This document shows positions 28,343 through 37,218 of a stretch of DNA of 64,000 nucleotides, in pieces. This DNA comes from Rikenellaceae bacterium (lineage in GTDB: Bacteria > Bacteroidota > Bacteroidia > Bacteroidales > UBA932). Position 1 is the stretch's first letter; every line of letters starts with the position of its first letter. The translations under genes were made by a program, and so were the position numbers. The notes below the pieces were generated by a model. It had not been told where the DNA came from. It searched no databases and worked only from the letters and a program-made list of their open reading frames with translations. The stretch is taken from NCBI GenBank assembly GCA_900771005.1, contig CAAGMI010000061.1:1-64000 (forward strand), given 5' to 3'.

Positions 28343-28647
28343 ATATCCTCGTTGTCCCTTGCGAAATTGTAGGTCTCCCTGGCGTAGGTTTCGAGGGAAT
28401 CCCGATTGTTCTTCAGATCTTCGATCCTTTGCTCCATCCTTGAGTTGGATTCCTCAAGCTGCCGGATCTGCTCCTGCTGCTCACTGATGGTATGGCCCGC
28501 CTGTATCCATCTGATGATATTGTCTTTCTTCAGAAGGAAAAATGCCACCAACAGCGTCAAGGTCACTATCACAACCCTGAGAAATGATCTGGCCTGCTTG
28601 TCGTCGCCATCCAGACGGTGGTTCCACAAATGATTGAACTTTCCCAT
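28327..28647 (-). CDS. Septum-formation initiator protein (DivIC/FtsB-like)
   Basis: The 106-residue bitopic protein has a short cytoplasmic N-terminus, one membrane helix (SFLRVVIVTLTLLVAFFLLKK) and a periplasmic coiled coil (ISEQQEQIRQLEESNSRMEQRIEDLKN), followed by LETYARETYNFARDNEDIYIVE. This is the DivIC/FtsB plan, in which the coiled coil pairs with FtsL in the divisome. The minus-strand -7 box lies 11 bases upstream. The 3' end overlaps murU. Confidence 0.88.
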   Translation of the reverse strand: MGKFNHLWNHRLDGDDKQARSFLRVVIVTLTLLVAFFLLKKDNIIRWIQAGHTISEQQEQIRQLEESNSRMEQRIEDLKNNRDSLETYARETYNFARDNEDIYIVE

Positions 28648-28658
28648 ATCGTATAGTG

Positions 28659-28666
28659 CAAAAATA
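28659..28666 (-). promoter_or_regulatory. -7 box of divIC
   Basis: On the minus strand it reads TATTTTTG, 11 bases before the ATG at 28647. The opposing box starts only 2 bases away. Confidence 0.62.
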
Positions 28667-28668
28667 AC

Positions 28669-28676
28669 TAAATTTG
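28669..28676 (+). promoter_or_regulatory. -7 box of the nucleotidyltransferase gene
   Basis: TAAATTTG lies 23 bases before the ATG at 28700, back to back with the divIC box. Confidence 0.62.
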
Positions 28677-28699
28677 TAGAGTAAAAACCAATTATTCTT

Positions 28700-29629
28700 A
28701 TGAAACCAACATTACTTGTCCTTGCTGCCGGTATGGGCAGCCGTTACGGTGGACTGAAGCAGATGGACGGGCTGGGCCCGAATGGAGAGACAATCATCGA
28801 TTATTCAATATATGATGCCGTACAGGCCGGATTCGGCAAGGTGGTCTATATAGTAAGGGAATATTTTCTCGAACAGTTCAAGAAAACCGTTTCCGAGAAA
28901 TACGGCAACGTGAAATGTCCGGACGGGGAAGCTCTCAGATTTGAGTTCGTGACTCAGGAACTGGACAAGATTCCGGATGGATATCCGGTTGACCCTGCCC
29001 GCGAAAAGCCGTGGGGGACCGCTCACGCTGTACTTATGGCGGCAAAGACTATCCATGAGCCGTTTGCGGTGATAAACGGTGATGATTTTTACGGAAGGGA
29101 GTCGTTCAGTATCCTTGCAAAATGGATGAAAGAGCACGACAAGTCCGAGGGAGTGTATTGCATAGTCGGGTTTGAACTTGACCACACTCTCAGTGAATCC
29201 GGTGGCGTTTCCAGAGGAATCTGCCACTATGACTCGGACAGGCAGCTCACGGGCATCGTCGAGCATCTGGATATCAGGAAGGGTGAGGACGGAGTTGTCA
29301 GCGGTGAGGATTCTTCTAACGGAAACCACGTCATATTGGATGGCAAAGCTCTGTGCTCTATGAATATGTGGGGATTCACCCCTGACTATTTTGTCAAGAG
29401 CGGGGCTATCTTCGAGGATTTTCTCGCACAGAACAGCCGCGAACTCAAGAAAGAATACTATATACCGTTTGCGGTTGACTGTATGATCAAGAGCGGGGAA
29501 GCCGGCTGCGACGTGCTTTCCACCCCGTCGCGTTGGTTCGGCGTGACCTACAAGGAAGACAGACCGGCCGTAGTCGCCAAGTTCGCTTCGCTTGTTGAGG
29601 AAGGTATTTATCCATCTCCTTTATATTGA
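28700..29629 (+). CDS. NTP-transferase family nucleotidyltransferase
   Basis: The 309-residue protein has the nucleotidyltransferase signature LVLAAGMGSRYGGLKQMDGLG, and a TAHAVLMAAKTIHEPFAVINGDDFYG block like UTP/dTTP--sugar-1-phosphate transferases. The double-Asp GDDFYG is the metal site. It is a separate family from murU next door: the N-terminal motif has MGSRYGG instead of LGTRLRP. It is close to conserved Bacteroidales nucleotidyltransferases of unknown sugar. Divergent from divIC, it is followed by the CPBP protease gene. Confidence 0.85.
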   Translation: MKPTLLVLAAGMGSRYGGLKQMDGLGPNGETIIDYSIYDAVQAGFGKVVYIVREYFLEQFKKTVSEKYGNVKCPDGEALRFEFVTQELDKIPDGYPVDPAREKPWGTAHAVLMAAKTIHEPFAVINGDDFYGRESFSILAKWMKEHDKSEGVYCIVGFELDHTLSESGGVSRGICHYDSDRQLTGIVEHLDIRKGEDGVVSGEDSSNGNHVILDGKALCSMNMWGFTPDYFVKSGAIFEDFLAQNSRELKKEYYIPFAVDCMIKSGEAGCDVLSTPSRWFGVTYKEDRPAVVAKFASLVEEGIYPSPLY

Positions 29630-29636
29630 TTCGGAT

Positions 29637-30533
29637 ATGAAAAGAAAAGTTGCCAAGAATTATAATTTACTGGAGCACTACACCTACTATGTGCCCGGAG
29701 TCGCTGACATTTTCATCCTTCTGGCGCTTCTGCTGCTCGGGGCATTGGTAGGGAACGTGATATCGGCTGTCTTTATGCTCGTCCTTCCTGCCGAGCAGGC
29801 TTCTGAATATGCCATGCTGGTATCATACCCGGTGATGTTCATACCTGCGATGATTTATGCAAGTGCCAAAAGCAGAAGGAATTGTCTGTATGACAATGGA
29901 GTTAAGCTCGACAGCTCGCATTTCGGGGCTACAGGCGGGGCTTTGTGTGCAGTGCTTGCAGCCGTAGTGACTCTTGCTTCTGGTTTCTGCTCAGATGCGA
30001 TAATTTCGGTGATGCCTAAAATGCCGGAGTTTCTCGAGGAATTGCTGAAAAGCATGACTGAAGGGACTGTGTGGATCAATCTTCTTTGCGTTTCCGTGTT
30101 CGCGCCTTTGTTTGAAGAATGGCTGTGCCGCGGTCAGGTGCTCAGAGGACTCCTTTCAAACGGCGTCAAACCTGTGTGGGCAATCGTGATATCGGCTGTG
30201 TTCTTCGCCGTGATACATCTTAATCCTTGGCAGGCCGTGCCTGCATTTCTGCTGGGGTGCCTGTTCGGATATGTATATTACAAAACGGGTTCCCTCAAAC
30301 TTACGATGCTCATGCACTGCGTGAACAACACATTCGCCGTCGTATGCGGCAAAATAGATGCGCTCAAGGATATGGAGACATGGAGAGACGTTTTCAAGGG
30401 GTCTGATTATTGGATTGTCTTCCTCGCCTGTCTGATTTTGATAATCCTGATCCTGAGAGTTTTCGCCAGGATTGAGTCTCCTGTCAAAGGGAATCTTGAC
30501 GGAGTGCCTCCACTGTTCGGCGAGCAGCGCTGA
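29637..30533 (+). CDS. CPBP-family intramembrane glutamic endopeptidase
   Basis: The 298-residue polytopic protein has about eight hydrophobic segments. The CPBP (Abi/Rce1-like) motifs are present: FEEWLCRGQVLRGLL (EExxxR), FFAVIHLNPWQAVPAF (conserved His) and MLMHCVNNTFAV. Family members are intramembrane proteases or bacteriocin-immunity-like proteins; no target is evident. The ATG at 29637 is 7 bases after the nucleotidyltransferase stop. The 3' 50 bases overlap folP on the other strand. Confidence 0.88.
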   Translation: MKRKVAKNYNLLEHYTYYVPGVADIFILLALLLLGALVGNVISAVFMLVLPAEQASEYAMLVSYPVMFIPAMIYASAKSRRNCLYDNGVKLDSSHFGATGGALCAVLAAVVTLASGFCSDAIISVMPKMPEFLEELLKSMTEGTVWINLLCVSVFAPLFEEWLCRGQVLRGLLSNGVKPVWAIVISAVFFAVIHLNPWQAVPAFLLGCLFGYVYYKTGSLKLTMLMHCVNNTFAVVCGKIDALKDMETWRDVFKGSDYWIVFLACLILIILILRVFARIESPVKGNLDGVPPLFGEQR

Positions 30534-31203
30534 CGTCATGGACCCGTAATATATCTGCACCGCCCAGTATAGCTTCGCGGTGCATTTTTTCTGTCTGCCC
30601 GTGAGTGAAGCGCTTGTCGGCGATGCCCACGAGGATCCGGTGTCCGAGAACCTTGAAACGGTCAAGGGCGTGGAGAAGTTCCATATTCTGCGATTCATCC
30701 TTGGCGAACCCGAAGCCCGGATCCAGGATCCAATCCTTGATTCCGGCTTCCGAAGCCCGGTTCTCAAAATTGCGGAAATATTGCAGCACATCCTCTACCA
30801 CGTCGTCATACCGGGTGAGGGAGTCCATTGTCCCGGGGTTGCCTCGTTTGTGCATCGCTATGTATCCCAGTCCGAGTTCGGCCACCGTCGGAAGCATTCG
30901 GGGATCATCCTCACCTGCGGATATGTCATTCACGATGAAACTGCCGATGAGCCCGTAAGCTCTTCTGACAATCCCGCTTCTTGTCGTGTCTATGGATATC
31001 TGCCGTCCGGGAGGAATGGACCCTAGCACATCCTTCAATCTGTCCCATTCCTCATCCTCGCTTACGGCACATGCTCCGGGTCTGGTTGAGACGGCTCCGA
31101 TGTCGATGATATCCGCTCCGCTGTTGAATATGTCCATATTGTATCTGCTTGGCTCGAAGAACGAGTCCGGCGTGAGATTCAATACCCCCATTATCTGTAC
31201 CAT
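30484..31203 (-). CDS. folP: Dihydropteroate synthase, short and divergent
   Basis: The 239-residue enzyme condenses p-aminobenzoate with dihydropterin pyrophosphate in folate synthesis. Family blocks are IMGVLNLTPDSF, DIGAVSTRPGA, FIVNDISAG, WILDPGFGFAKD and LRVHDV. The usual SRK(S/R) block before the last helix reads GIADKRFTHG: the Lys is kept but the Ser-Arg is replaced. The N-terminal strand before the MGVLN block is missing, so it is 30-40 residues shorter than typical. The start at 31203 is set by a -7 box only 4 bases upstream. The gene overlaps the CPBP gene by 50 bases. Confidence 0.85.
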   Translation of the reverse strand: MVQIMGVLNLTPDSFFEPSRYNMDIFNSGADIIDIGAVSTRPGACAVSEDEEWDRLKDVLGSIPPGRQISIDTTRSGIVRRAYGLIGSFIVNDISAGEDDPRMLPTVAELGLGYIAMHKRGNPGTMDSLTRYDDVVEDVLQYFRNFENRASEAGIKDWILDPGFGFAKDESQNMELLHALDRFKVLGHRILVGIADKRFTHGQTEKMHREAILGGADILRVHDVSAARRTVEALRQDSL

Positions 31204-31207
31204 AGCG

Positions 31208-31215
31208 CAAAAGTA
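31208..31215 (-). promoter_or_regulatory. -7 box of folP
   Basis: On the minus strand it reads TACTTTTG, only 4 bases before the folP ATG, so transcription should begin at or next to the A of the start codon. Confidence 0.65.
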
Positions 31216-31228
31216 TTGAATTTTTCGG

Positions 31229-31236
31229 TATCTTTG
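31229..31236 (+). promoter_or_regulatory. -7 box of tmk
   Basis: TATCTTTG lies 6 bases before the tmk ATG. It is 13 bases from the outward-facing folP box. Confidence 0.65.
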
Positions 31237-31242
31237 TGTGTT

Positions 31243-31923
31243 ATGCTCATCGTATTGGAAGGTTTGGATGGAGCCGGAAAGTCCACCCAGGTGAAGAAGC
31301 TCAAGTCTTACCTCGAAAGTGTATGCGGCAGTCTTGATTATATTCACTTTCCGCGCTATGACTCTGCTGTGTACGGAGGACTTATCGGCAAGTTCCTCAG
31401 AGGCGGTTTCGGCTCAATAGAGAATGTCCACCCGCAACTGGTCGCTCTGCTTTTCGCTGAAGACAGGCATGCTGCGGCGGATCAGATCCGGCAGACCCTT
31501 TCGAAAGGAGGCTCCGTCCTGCTTGACAGATATGTGTATTCCAACATAGCTTATCAATGTGCAAAACTTGAATCTGATGCTGAAGCTGAAGAATTGCGCA
31601 AATGGATAGTCGATACCGAATACGGTGAGTTCAAGCTGCCAAAGCCGGACCTTAACATCTTTCTGGACGTTCCAATCGAGTTCGTCGAAACCAGCCTCAG
31701 CAGTCAGAGGATTGGCGACGATCACAGGGAATATCTTCAGGGCGGGCAGGACATACATGAAGCGGATATCAATTTCCAGGTCAAGGTCAGGGATATGTAT
31801 CGCAGACAGGCAGCGGAGGATACTTCTTTCATAACGGTGGATTGCTCTGACAATGAAGGCCATATGCTTCCTCCTGATGCCATTTTTGCAAAGGTTAAAT
31901 CTATAGTTGATTCAAAACTATGA
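31243..31923 (+). CDS. tmk: Thymidylate kinase
   Basis: The 226-residue P-loop kinase phosphorylates dTMP to dTDP. The P-loop is LEGLDGAGKSTQ at the N-terminus. FPRYDSAVYGGLIGKFLRG and LLDRYVYSNIAYQ (DRY motif) are thymidylate-kinase blocks, and a lid with SQRIGDDHREYLQG follows. The ATG at 31243 is taken because the -7 box ends 6 bases before it. Its stop overlaps the ATG of the DoxX-like gene by 4 bases. Confidence 0.95.
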   Translation: MLIVLEGLDGAGKSTQVKKLKSYLESVCGSLDYIHFPRYDSAVYGGLIGKFLRGGFGSIENVHPQLVALLFAEDRHAAADQIRQTLSKGGSVLLDRYVYSNIAYQCAKLESDAEAEELRKWIVDTEYGEFKLPKPDLNIFLDVPIEFVETSLSSQRIGDDHREYLQGGQDIHEADINFQVKVRDMYRRQAAEDTSFITVDCSDNEGHMLPPDAIFAKVKSIVDSKL

Positions 31924-32936
31924 AAGGATACAGACGGGCCTCAGCCGTGATAATCGGTATGGTTTTTCTTCTGGCGGGAATCCTGAAACTGATGGATCCT
32001 GTCGGAACGGGCTTGATTGTCAGGGAGTATTTCAGCTTCTTCCATGCCGGGTTCATGAATTTCTCATCCGGAGTACTGGCATTCCTTCTGGCGCTTGTAG
32101 AATCCGTAGTCGGGATATCTTTGATTACAGGAGTGAAGCGCAGACTTTCAGCGATTGCGTCTGCAGTGCTGTTGGGTTTGTTCACAATTGTCACGCTGAT
32201 ATTATGGATAGTGAACCCGTCAATGGATTGCGGCTGTTTCGGAGAAGCCATAAATCTCACGCATGCCCAGAGTTTTCTGAAGAATGTCATTCTTTGTGTT
32301 CTTTGGGTCGTGGCCTTTGTCCCGTTTACGGATTACGGTGAACCTAAAAAGATAAAGAACGCCACTTTCGCACTTGGATGCATATCAGTTCTGGCATTCG
32401 GAATATTCGAACTGTACAGTCTCCCTCTGGTCGACTATACTCCTATGGCTCCCGGGGCGGAGCTGTTCAACCCGGATGAATATGACCTTCCGGACGCTCC
32501 TGTCCTGTCTTTTTCGGATGAGAATTACGAGTATCGAGACAGCCTTGCTCTCGCGGAGAACGTCATGGTCATATCAGTGTATGATGAGCATTCAATGAGT
32601 GGGAAGGAATGGGCGGCCGTCGGGGAATTCATGCGGGAGGCCGAGTCCGTCGGCTATTCCACCCTGCTGCTGGTGTCAGCCAAAGCATCAGACGGAAGGT
32701 TCTTTGCTGACCCGAGGACGCTTATGACTCTCAACAGGTCCAACGGAGGAGTAACATTGATTTCGGACGGTCAGATTATCAGGAAGTGGGCATGTAATTC
32801 CCTTCCGTCGGAAGACCTTCTGAAAGAAATCATCACCTCCGACAGTACGGAAGTGATGATTGAAAGTTCTTCGAAGGGGACGCTGAAACTTCAGGGTTTC
32901 CTCCTTTATGTATTTGCTGTGATTCTCCTTATTTGA
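31920..32936 (+). CDS. DoxX/MauE-type membrane protein with periplasmic domain
   Basis: The 338-residue protein starts with four to five membrane helices of the DoxX/MauE kind (ASAVIIGMVFLLAGILKLMDP, AFLLALVESVVGISLITG, LLGLFTIVTLILWIV). MDCGCFGEAINL carries the CGCFG motif seen in MauE-type proteins, which are linked to periplasmic thiol chemistry. A ~180-residue soluble region with a thioredoxin-like flavour (VMVISVYDEHSMSGKEW) but no CxxC follows, then a last hydrophobic helix. A redox-related envelope role is possible but not shown. Coupled to tmk by a 4-base overlap; it overlaps sppA by 8 bases at the 3' end. Confidence 0.75.
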   Translation: MKGYRRASAVIIGMVFLLAGILKLMDPVGTGLIVREYFSFFHAGFMNFSSGVLAFLLALVESVVGISLITGVKRRLSAIASAVLLGLFTIVTLILWIVNPSMDCGCFGEAINLTHAQSFLKNVILCVLWVVAFVPFTDYGEPKKIKNATFALGCISVLAFGIFELYSLPLVDYTPMAPGAELFNPDEYDLPDAPVLSFSDENYEYRDSLALAENVMVISVYDEHSMSGKEWAAVGEFMREAESVGYSTLLLVSAKASDGRFFADPRTLMTLNRSNGGVTLISDGQIIRKWACNSLPSEDLLKEIITSDSTEVMIESSSKGTLKLQGFLLYVFAVILLI

Positions 32937-34722
32937 TCACTATGTCGTAAGGAAGTCTTGCATAGACGTTTTCGGAGCCTTCCTTATAATGATTCTTCCA
33001 GTCGAGGAAAATATCCGCCGTCTTCTCGAGAGGCGTACCTGCGAATACGTTGTCATCCTTTGATCCACCCTTTCCCAGCAATTCCATAATCTGGTCTGTC
33101 TGTGACGTGCTCTTAGGGTATTCTGCGATGCACCACTTGCTCAAATCAGGTTCGTCGGCACAGACCGCAGCATAATGGAGCGCATCTTCCAGTGTGCCTA
33201 TTTCATCAACGAGGCCGATTCTGAGAGCGTCTGCTCCTGACCATACGCGGCCCTGACCTATCTCATTCACATATTCCCTGTCCAGATTGCGGCCTTCAGA
33301 GACGACAGTGGTAAACCTTTCATAGATGTCTTCCACCGAACGCTGCATATATTCCTGCTCGTCATTGCTGAGTGGTCTGAATCCGGTATACATGTCACCG
33401 TGCTTGTTGGAATTGACGGATGTAACGTTGACCAGGAGAGTCTTGTTGATGAGTTTGCTGAAGTCAGGTATCATGCTGAATACTCCTATGGAGCCAGTGA
33501 TGGTGGTGGCGTCAGAGAAGATCTTGTCGCAGTTGTTTGAGATCCAGTACCCTCCTGATGCTGCATATCCGCCGTAAGAAGCTATGAGAGGCTTTTCTGC
33601 CTTCAGAAGGTCAAGCTGGCTCTTGATGCGGTCGGATGCAATCACGCTTCCGCCAGGGGAGTTGACTCTGAGTACGACTGCTTTGACCGTGGAGTCTGCC
33701 CTGACTTTTGCGATAATGGAAGCGAATCTTTTGCCTGCCACTTCTTCACTGCCGCTGCCGTCCACAATCTCTCCGTCAGCATAGATGACGGCTATCTTGC
33801 CCCTTGCCTTGACTGGGCTCAACTTGGCTTCGGCATAGTCGGAAAGGCTTATGAACTTGACGTCTGAGAATTTCTCCTCCACTGCAAATTCGGTTATCTT
33901 GTCCTGCAGCTGCTCACGCGTCAGCAGTTCGTCGATCAGTCCTTCTTTGACAAAATCTTCAGGGAGGCAGAGCTTGAGATTGTCGATTGCAGCGTTGATC
34001 TGCTCTTCGCTTATGCTCCTGCTTTCTGCCATCTCGGCTGTATATGACGACCAGATTGCATCTATGAGGACCTGATTCTGTTCAAGGTTCTCCGCACTGG
34101 CTGCATTCTTTATGAACATCTCTCCTGCGGCCTTGTATTTTCCGTGACGGATAAGTTGCATGTTGATCCCGAGTTTATCCAGAATGTCCTTGAGGAAGAA
34201 CAGCTGTGAACTTACTCCCTGGAACATTGTGGTGGCGCCCGGATATGATGTCATATAAACCTTGTCAGCCACTGATGCAAGGTAGTATGCGCCGGAGGTG
34301 GCATTCTCTGTGTATGCTATGATGGCTTTTCCGCTTTTGCGGAAGTTGGACAGGGCCTTCCTGAGTTCCTGCAGATTGGCTATGCCTGCGTCAAAGGAAT
34401 CCGGTCTGATGTAGATGTATTTGATCGCCGGATCTTCCGCCGCTGCATTGATTGCCTGGACAGCCTTGAGGATGCCTATGGTCGTGCGTCTTTCGCCTCC
34501 CTGCAGACTCTGCAGTGATGCAAGGATTGACGGCTCGTTTGACTGCTCGGAAAGTGTCAAGGTTGACATGTTCAGATCAAGTACCGCAGATTTGGGTACG
34601 ACAGGTTTGGCTTCACCAGAAGACAAAGCTGAAACAAACCCTGACATCAGCATCAGAGACAGTACTGAAACGATAACAAGGCCGACGATTACGGCCAGGA
34701 CGGTTTTCCAAAAACTTTTCAT
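32929..34722 (-). CDS. sppA: Signal peptide peptidase SppA, 67 kDa type
   Basis: The 597-residue membrane-bound serine protease degrades signal peptides and other membrane-released fragments. An N-terminal membrane helix (TVLAVIVGLVIVSVLSLMLMS) is followed by two tandem SppA domains. The catalytic Lys is residue ~154 in YLASVADKVY, in the first repeat. The nucleophile Ser is residue ~389 in YGGYAASGGYWISNN, in the second. This Ser/Lys split across repeats is the 67K architecture of E. coli SppA. The start at 34722 follows from the position of the -7 box. Divergent from hisS. Confidence 0.94.
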   Translation of the reverse strand: MKSFWKTVLAVIVGLVIVSVLSLMLMSGFVSALSSGEAKPVVPKSAVLDLNMSTLTLSEQSNEPSILASLQSLQGGERRTTIGILKAVQAINAAAEDPAIKYIYIRPDSFDAGIANLQELRKALSNFRKSGKAIIAYTENATSGAYYLASVADKVYMTSYPGATTMFQGVSSQLFFLKDILDKLGINMQLIRHGKYKAAGEMFIKNAASAENLEQNQVLIDAIWSSYTAEMAESRSISEEQINAAIDNLKLCLPEDFVKEGLIDELLTREQLQDKITEFAVEEKFSDVKFISLSDYAEAKLSPVKARGKIAVIYADGEIVDGSGSEEVAGKRFASIIAKVRADSTVKAVVLRVNSPGGSVIASDRIKSQLDLLKAEKPLIASYGGYAASGGYWISNNCDKIFSDATTITGSIGVFSMIPDFSKLINKTLLVNVTSVNSNKHGDMYTGFRPLSNDEQEYMQRSVEDIYERFTTVVSEGRNLDREYVNEIGQGRVWSGADALRIGLVDEIGTLEDALHYAAVCADEPDLSKWCIAEYPKSTSQTDQIMELLGKGGSKDDNVFAGTPLEKTADIFLDWKNHYKEGSENVYARLPYDIVIK

Positions 34723-34741
34723 TGTAAATGTGTATTTGAAA

Positions 34742-34749
34742 CAAAAATA
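34742..34749 (-). promoter_or_regulatory. -7 box of sppA
   Basis: On the minus strand it reads TATTTTTG, 19 bases before the ATG at 34722. Only one base separates it from the hisS box. Confidence 0.62.
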
Positions 34750-34750
34750 G

Positions 34751-34758
34751 TAATTTTG
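34751..34758 (+). promoter_or_regulatory. -7 box of hisS
   Basis: TAATTTTG lies 18 bases before the ATG at 34777, back to back with the sppA box. Confidence 0.62.
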
Positions 34759-34776
34759 CGTGATAAGCAATAGAAT

Positions 34777-36126
34777 ATGCCACAGAAACCATCGATACCA
34801 AAGGGAACCCGCGATTTCGGCCCGCAGGAAATGGCCGAAAGAAACTATATCTTCAACACCATACGGGAAGTTTTCCGTACGTACGGATACTCCGGGATTG
34901 AAACTCCTGCAATGGAAAACCTTTCCACCCTGATGGGCAAATACGGTGACGAAGGTGACAAACTTTTGTTTCGCATACTCAATTCTGGTGATGCTTTCGC
35001 GGACGTGGATATGAACAGGCCATTGGCTTCACAGGTTTGTGAAAAAGGCCTTAGATATGACCTGACCGTGCCTTTCGCACGTTTTGTCGTACAGCATCAG
35101 AATGAGATATCATTCCCTTTCAAGAGATTCCAGATACAGCCTGTATGGCGCGCTGACCGTCCTCAGAAAGGACGTTACCGTGAGTTCTATCAGTGTGATG
35201 TGGATGCGATAGGAAGCCGTTCCCAGCTGTGCGAGCTTGAACTCATACAGATTATCGACAAGGTCTTCGAGAAACTGGGTGTCAGGGTCCTGGTCAAAGT
35301 CAACAACCGCAAGGTGCTTACGGGACTTGCAGAGATATGCGGTTTCCCGGACAAGGTGGTTGACATCACCGTAGCCATAGACAAGCTGGACAAGATCGGC
35401 CTCGATGCTGTCAAGTCGGAAATGATAGAGAAGGGCCTTTCCGCCGAGGCTGTGGCTGTGTTGGAGCCTATACTTGAACTGTCCGGCACGAATGATGAGA
35501 AACTTGCGCAGATGCGTAGGATAATGGGCGCTTCCCAAACCGGTCTCAAGGGTCTTGATGAACTTGAGGAACTGTTCGGGTATATTTCGGCATCCGGGAT
35601 TGCTACGGAATGTGAAATAGATCTTTCTCTTGCCAGAGGCCTGAATTATTACACCGGGGCCATCTTTGAGGTCAAGGCTATGGATTGGGAGATAGGCAGC
35701 ATCTGCGGTGGTGGACGATATGACAATCTGACCGGAATATTCGGTCTTCCTGATATGTCCGGAGTGGGCGTGTCTTTCGGGGCCGACCGAATCTTCGACG
35801 TTCTCAAGGGACTTGGCAAATTCCCTGAGGATTTGTATGTGTCGGCAAAAGTCCTGTTTGCAAATATGGGCGCCAGGGAAACGGCTTATGTGCTTCCTGT
35901 AACTTCGGCGTTGCGCTCTGCCGGGATCGCCGTGGAGCTTTATCCTGATGCAAGCAAACTGAAAAAGCAGTTTGACTATGCCGAGCGCAAGGGAATATCA
36001 TTCCTTTCCATCAACGGGGAAGATGAGATGAATGCCGGCAAGATAAACCTAAAGGACCTCAGATCGGGAGAACAACGTTCATTCGATGTCGGGGATATCG
36101 ATTCCATGGTTGAATTTTTGTCATAA
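34777..36126 (+). CDS. hisS: Histidyl-tRNA synthetase
   Basis: The 449-residue class IIa enzyme charges tRNA-His. It begins [16 protein letters not shown]. Motif 2 is [24 protein letters not shown]. The HisA/HisB histidine-binding blocks are [15 protein letters not shown] and [19 protein letters not shown] is motif 3. A C-terminal anticodon-binding domain of about 95 residues ([13 protein letters not shown] onward) is present. The product is complete. The downstream hydrolase gene starts 7 bases after its stop. Confidence 0.96.
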   Translation: MPQKPSIPKGTRDFGPQEMAERNYIFNTIREVFRTYGYSGIETPAMENLSTLMGKYGDEGDKLLFRILNSGDAFADVDMNRPLASQVCEKGLRYDLTVPFARFVVQHQNEISFPFKRFQIQPVWRADRPQKGRYREFYQCDVDAIGSRSQLCELELIQIIDKVFEKLGVRVLVKVNNRKVLTGLAEICGFPDKVVDITVAIDKLDKIGLDAVKSEMIEKGLSAEAVAVLEPILELSGTNDEKLAQMRRIMGASQTGLKGLDELEELFGYISASGIATECEIDLSLARGLNYYTGAIFEVKAMDWEIGSICGGGRYDNLTGIFGLPDMSGVGVSFGADRIFDVLKGLGKFPEDLYVSAKVLFANMGARETAYVLPVTSALRSAGIAVELYPDASKLKKQFDYAERKGISFLSINGEDEMNAGKINLKDLRSGEQRSFDVGDIDSMVEFLS

Positions 36127-36133
36127 TCCTGTT

Positions 36134-36886
36134 ATGGCCATATTTTCAAAGATAAGCGGTTTCTTTTATTTCAGCCTGCTGCTTTGCAGTAGCCTCAGAT
36201 ATCCGGAGCAGGTATCCTATATCGAGGTAAACTCCCAGAAACTTCTGTATGTTACCCGCGGTCCTGAAGACGGGAAGCCTGTCTTGCTGTTGCATGGTAA
36301 CGGAGGCTCGCACAAAAGCCTCAGGACTCAGGCTATGGAACTTGCAAAGGCGGGGTACAGAGTCTATAGTCCTGATTCGAGGGGACAGGGTGCCAATGCA
36401 CCTCTTGACGAATATCATTATGCGGATATGGCTGAGGATTTCTACTGCTTCATAAACAAGCTGGGTCTCGATCATCCGGCAGTGTATGGATGGAGTGACG
36501 GCGGAATCCTTGCCCTTATGCTTGAGATGGCCCACCCTGGCACTTGTGGCCCGATGGTCGTGAGCGGAGCCAACCTGTACCCTGACTGCGGCCCCGATTT
36601 TGAATCATTCAAGGAGTGGATCATTTCAGAGGGGACACCTATTGCGCTGATGATGCTTACCGAGCCTCAGATCAATCCTGAAGATTTGTCTGCGATAAAA
36701 TGTCCGGTATTGGTCACGGCCGGGAGCGAGGATCTCATTTCAGTTGAGCATACGACGTTGATAGCCGATTCCCTGCCGGATGCGGAACTTGAAATCTTTG
36801 ACGGAGAATCCCACAGCAGCTACATCAAGAAGAGCCCGAAGATCGGCAGGAGAATGCTTCGTTTTTTTGAGGAAAAAGGGTATTAA
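36134..36886 (+). CDS. Alpha/beta-fold hydrolase
   Basis: The 250-residue alpha/beta hydrolase has the oxyanion-loop segment LLLHGNGGSHKS, nucleophile elbow GWSDGG, an acid in VTAGSEDLIS, and the catalytic His in GESHSSYIKK. A short hydrophobic N-terminus (FFYFSLLLCSSL) could be a signal sequence or anchor, possibly lipoprotein-like because a Cys follows, though the lipobox is poor. Substrate unknown; esterase or peptidase activity is possible. It sits directly downstream of hisS. Confidence 0.85.
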   Translation: MAIFSKISGFFYFSLLLCSSLRYPEQVSYIEVNSQKLLYVTRGPEDGKPVLLLHGNGGSHKSLRTQAMELAKAGYRVYSPDSRGQGANAPLDEYHYADMAEDFYCFINKLGLDHPAVYGWSDGGILALMLEMAHPGTCGPMVVSGANLYPDCGPDFESFKEWIISEGTPIALMMLTEPQINPEDLSAIKCPVLVTAGSEDLISVEHTTLIADSLPDAELEIFDGESHSSYIKKSPKIGRRMLRFFEEKGY

Positions 36887-36901
36887 ATCACAGGAAGTTC
36901 A

Positions 36902-36909
36902 TATATTTA
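36902..36909 (+). promoter_or_regulatory. Weak -7 box before the PspC gene
   Basis: TATATTTA differs from TAnnTTTG at the last base and lies 25 bases before the ATG at 36935. It is the best candidate in a 48-base gap. Confidence 0.3.
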
Positions 36910-36934
36910 CATAGATAATCTAAAACCGAGCGTT

Positions 36935-37153
36935 ATGGTAAAAAAATTGACTCTTTCAACAAGCGACAAGAAACTTTGTGGCGTATGTTCCGGATTTGCT
37001 AAGTATTTCGATCTGGATCCTGTTCTTATCAGAGTTATCTGGCTTGTCCTTGCACTTTGCTGCGGTGTCGGACTTCTTGCATATATCATATGCTGGGCCG
37101 TAATGCCTTCTGACACTCCTAATACTCCTAACACCAACGTGGACGTTCAGTAG
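36935..37153 (+). CDS. PspC-domain membrane protein
   Basis: This 72-residue protein is a stand-alone PspC domain. It has an N-terminal KKLTLSTSDKKLCGVCSGFAKYFDLDPVLIRVIW block and a hydrophobic helix VLALCCGVGLLAYIICWAVMP. PspC proteins take part in membrane-stress responses in other bacteria; in Bacteroidota such small copies are widespread with unknown partners. It is followed by a strong GC-rich hairpin. Confidence 0.9.
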   Translation: MVKKLTLSTSDKKLCGVCSGFAKYFDLDPVLIRVIWLVLALCCGVGLLAYIICWAVMPSDTPNTPNTNVDVQ

Positions 37154-37169
37154 TTGACAGGACATCGAG

Positions 37170-37210
37170 CGACACGGCTCCGCAGGTTTTTGCCTTGCGG
37201 GGCCGTGTCG
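37170..37210. terminator. Hairpin between convergent PspC and phospholipase genes
   Basis: The arms CGACACGGCTCCGCAGG and CCTTGCGGGGCCGTGTCG form a 17-pair stem with two small mismatches around a TTTTTG loop. There is no clear T-run on either flank, so it may act as a two-way terminator or as an RNA 3'-end stabiliser. Confidence 0.6.
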
Positions 37211-37218
37211 TATATGGT

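Noticed and set aside
29637..30533. CPBP protease as abortive infection or bacteriocin immunity gene
   Set aside because: The family contains such proteins, but the neighbours are housekeeping genes and nothing links it to a bacteriocin.
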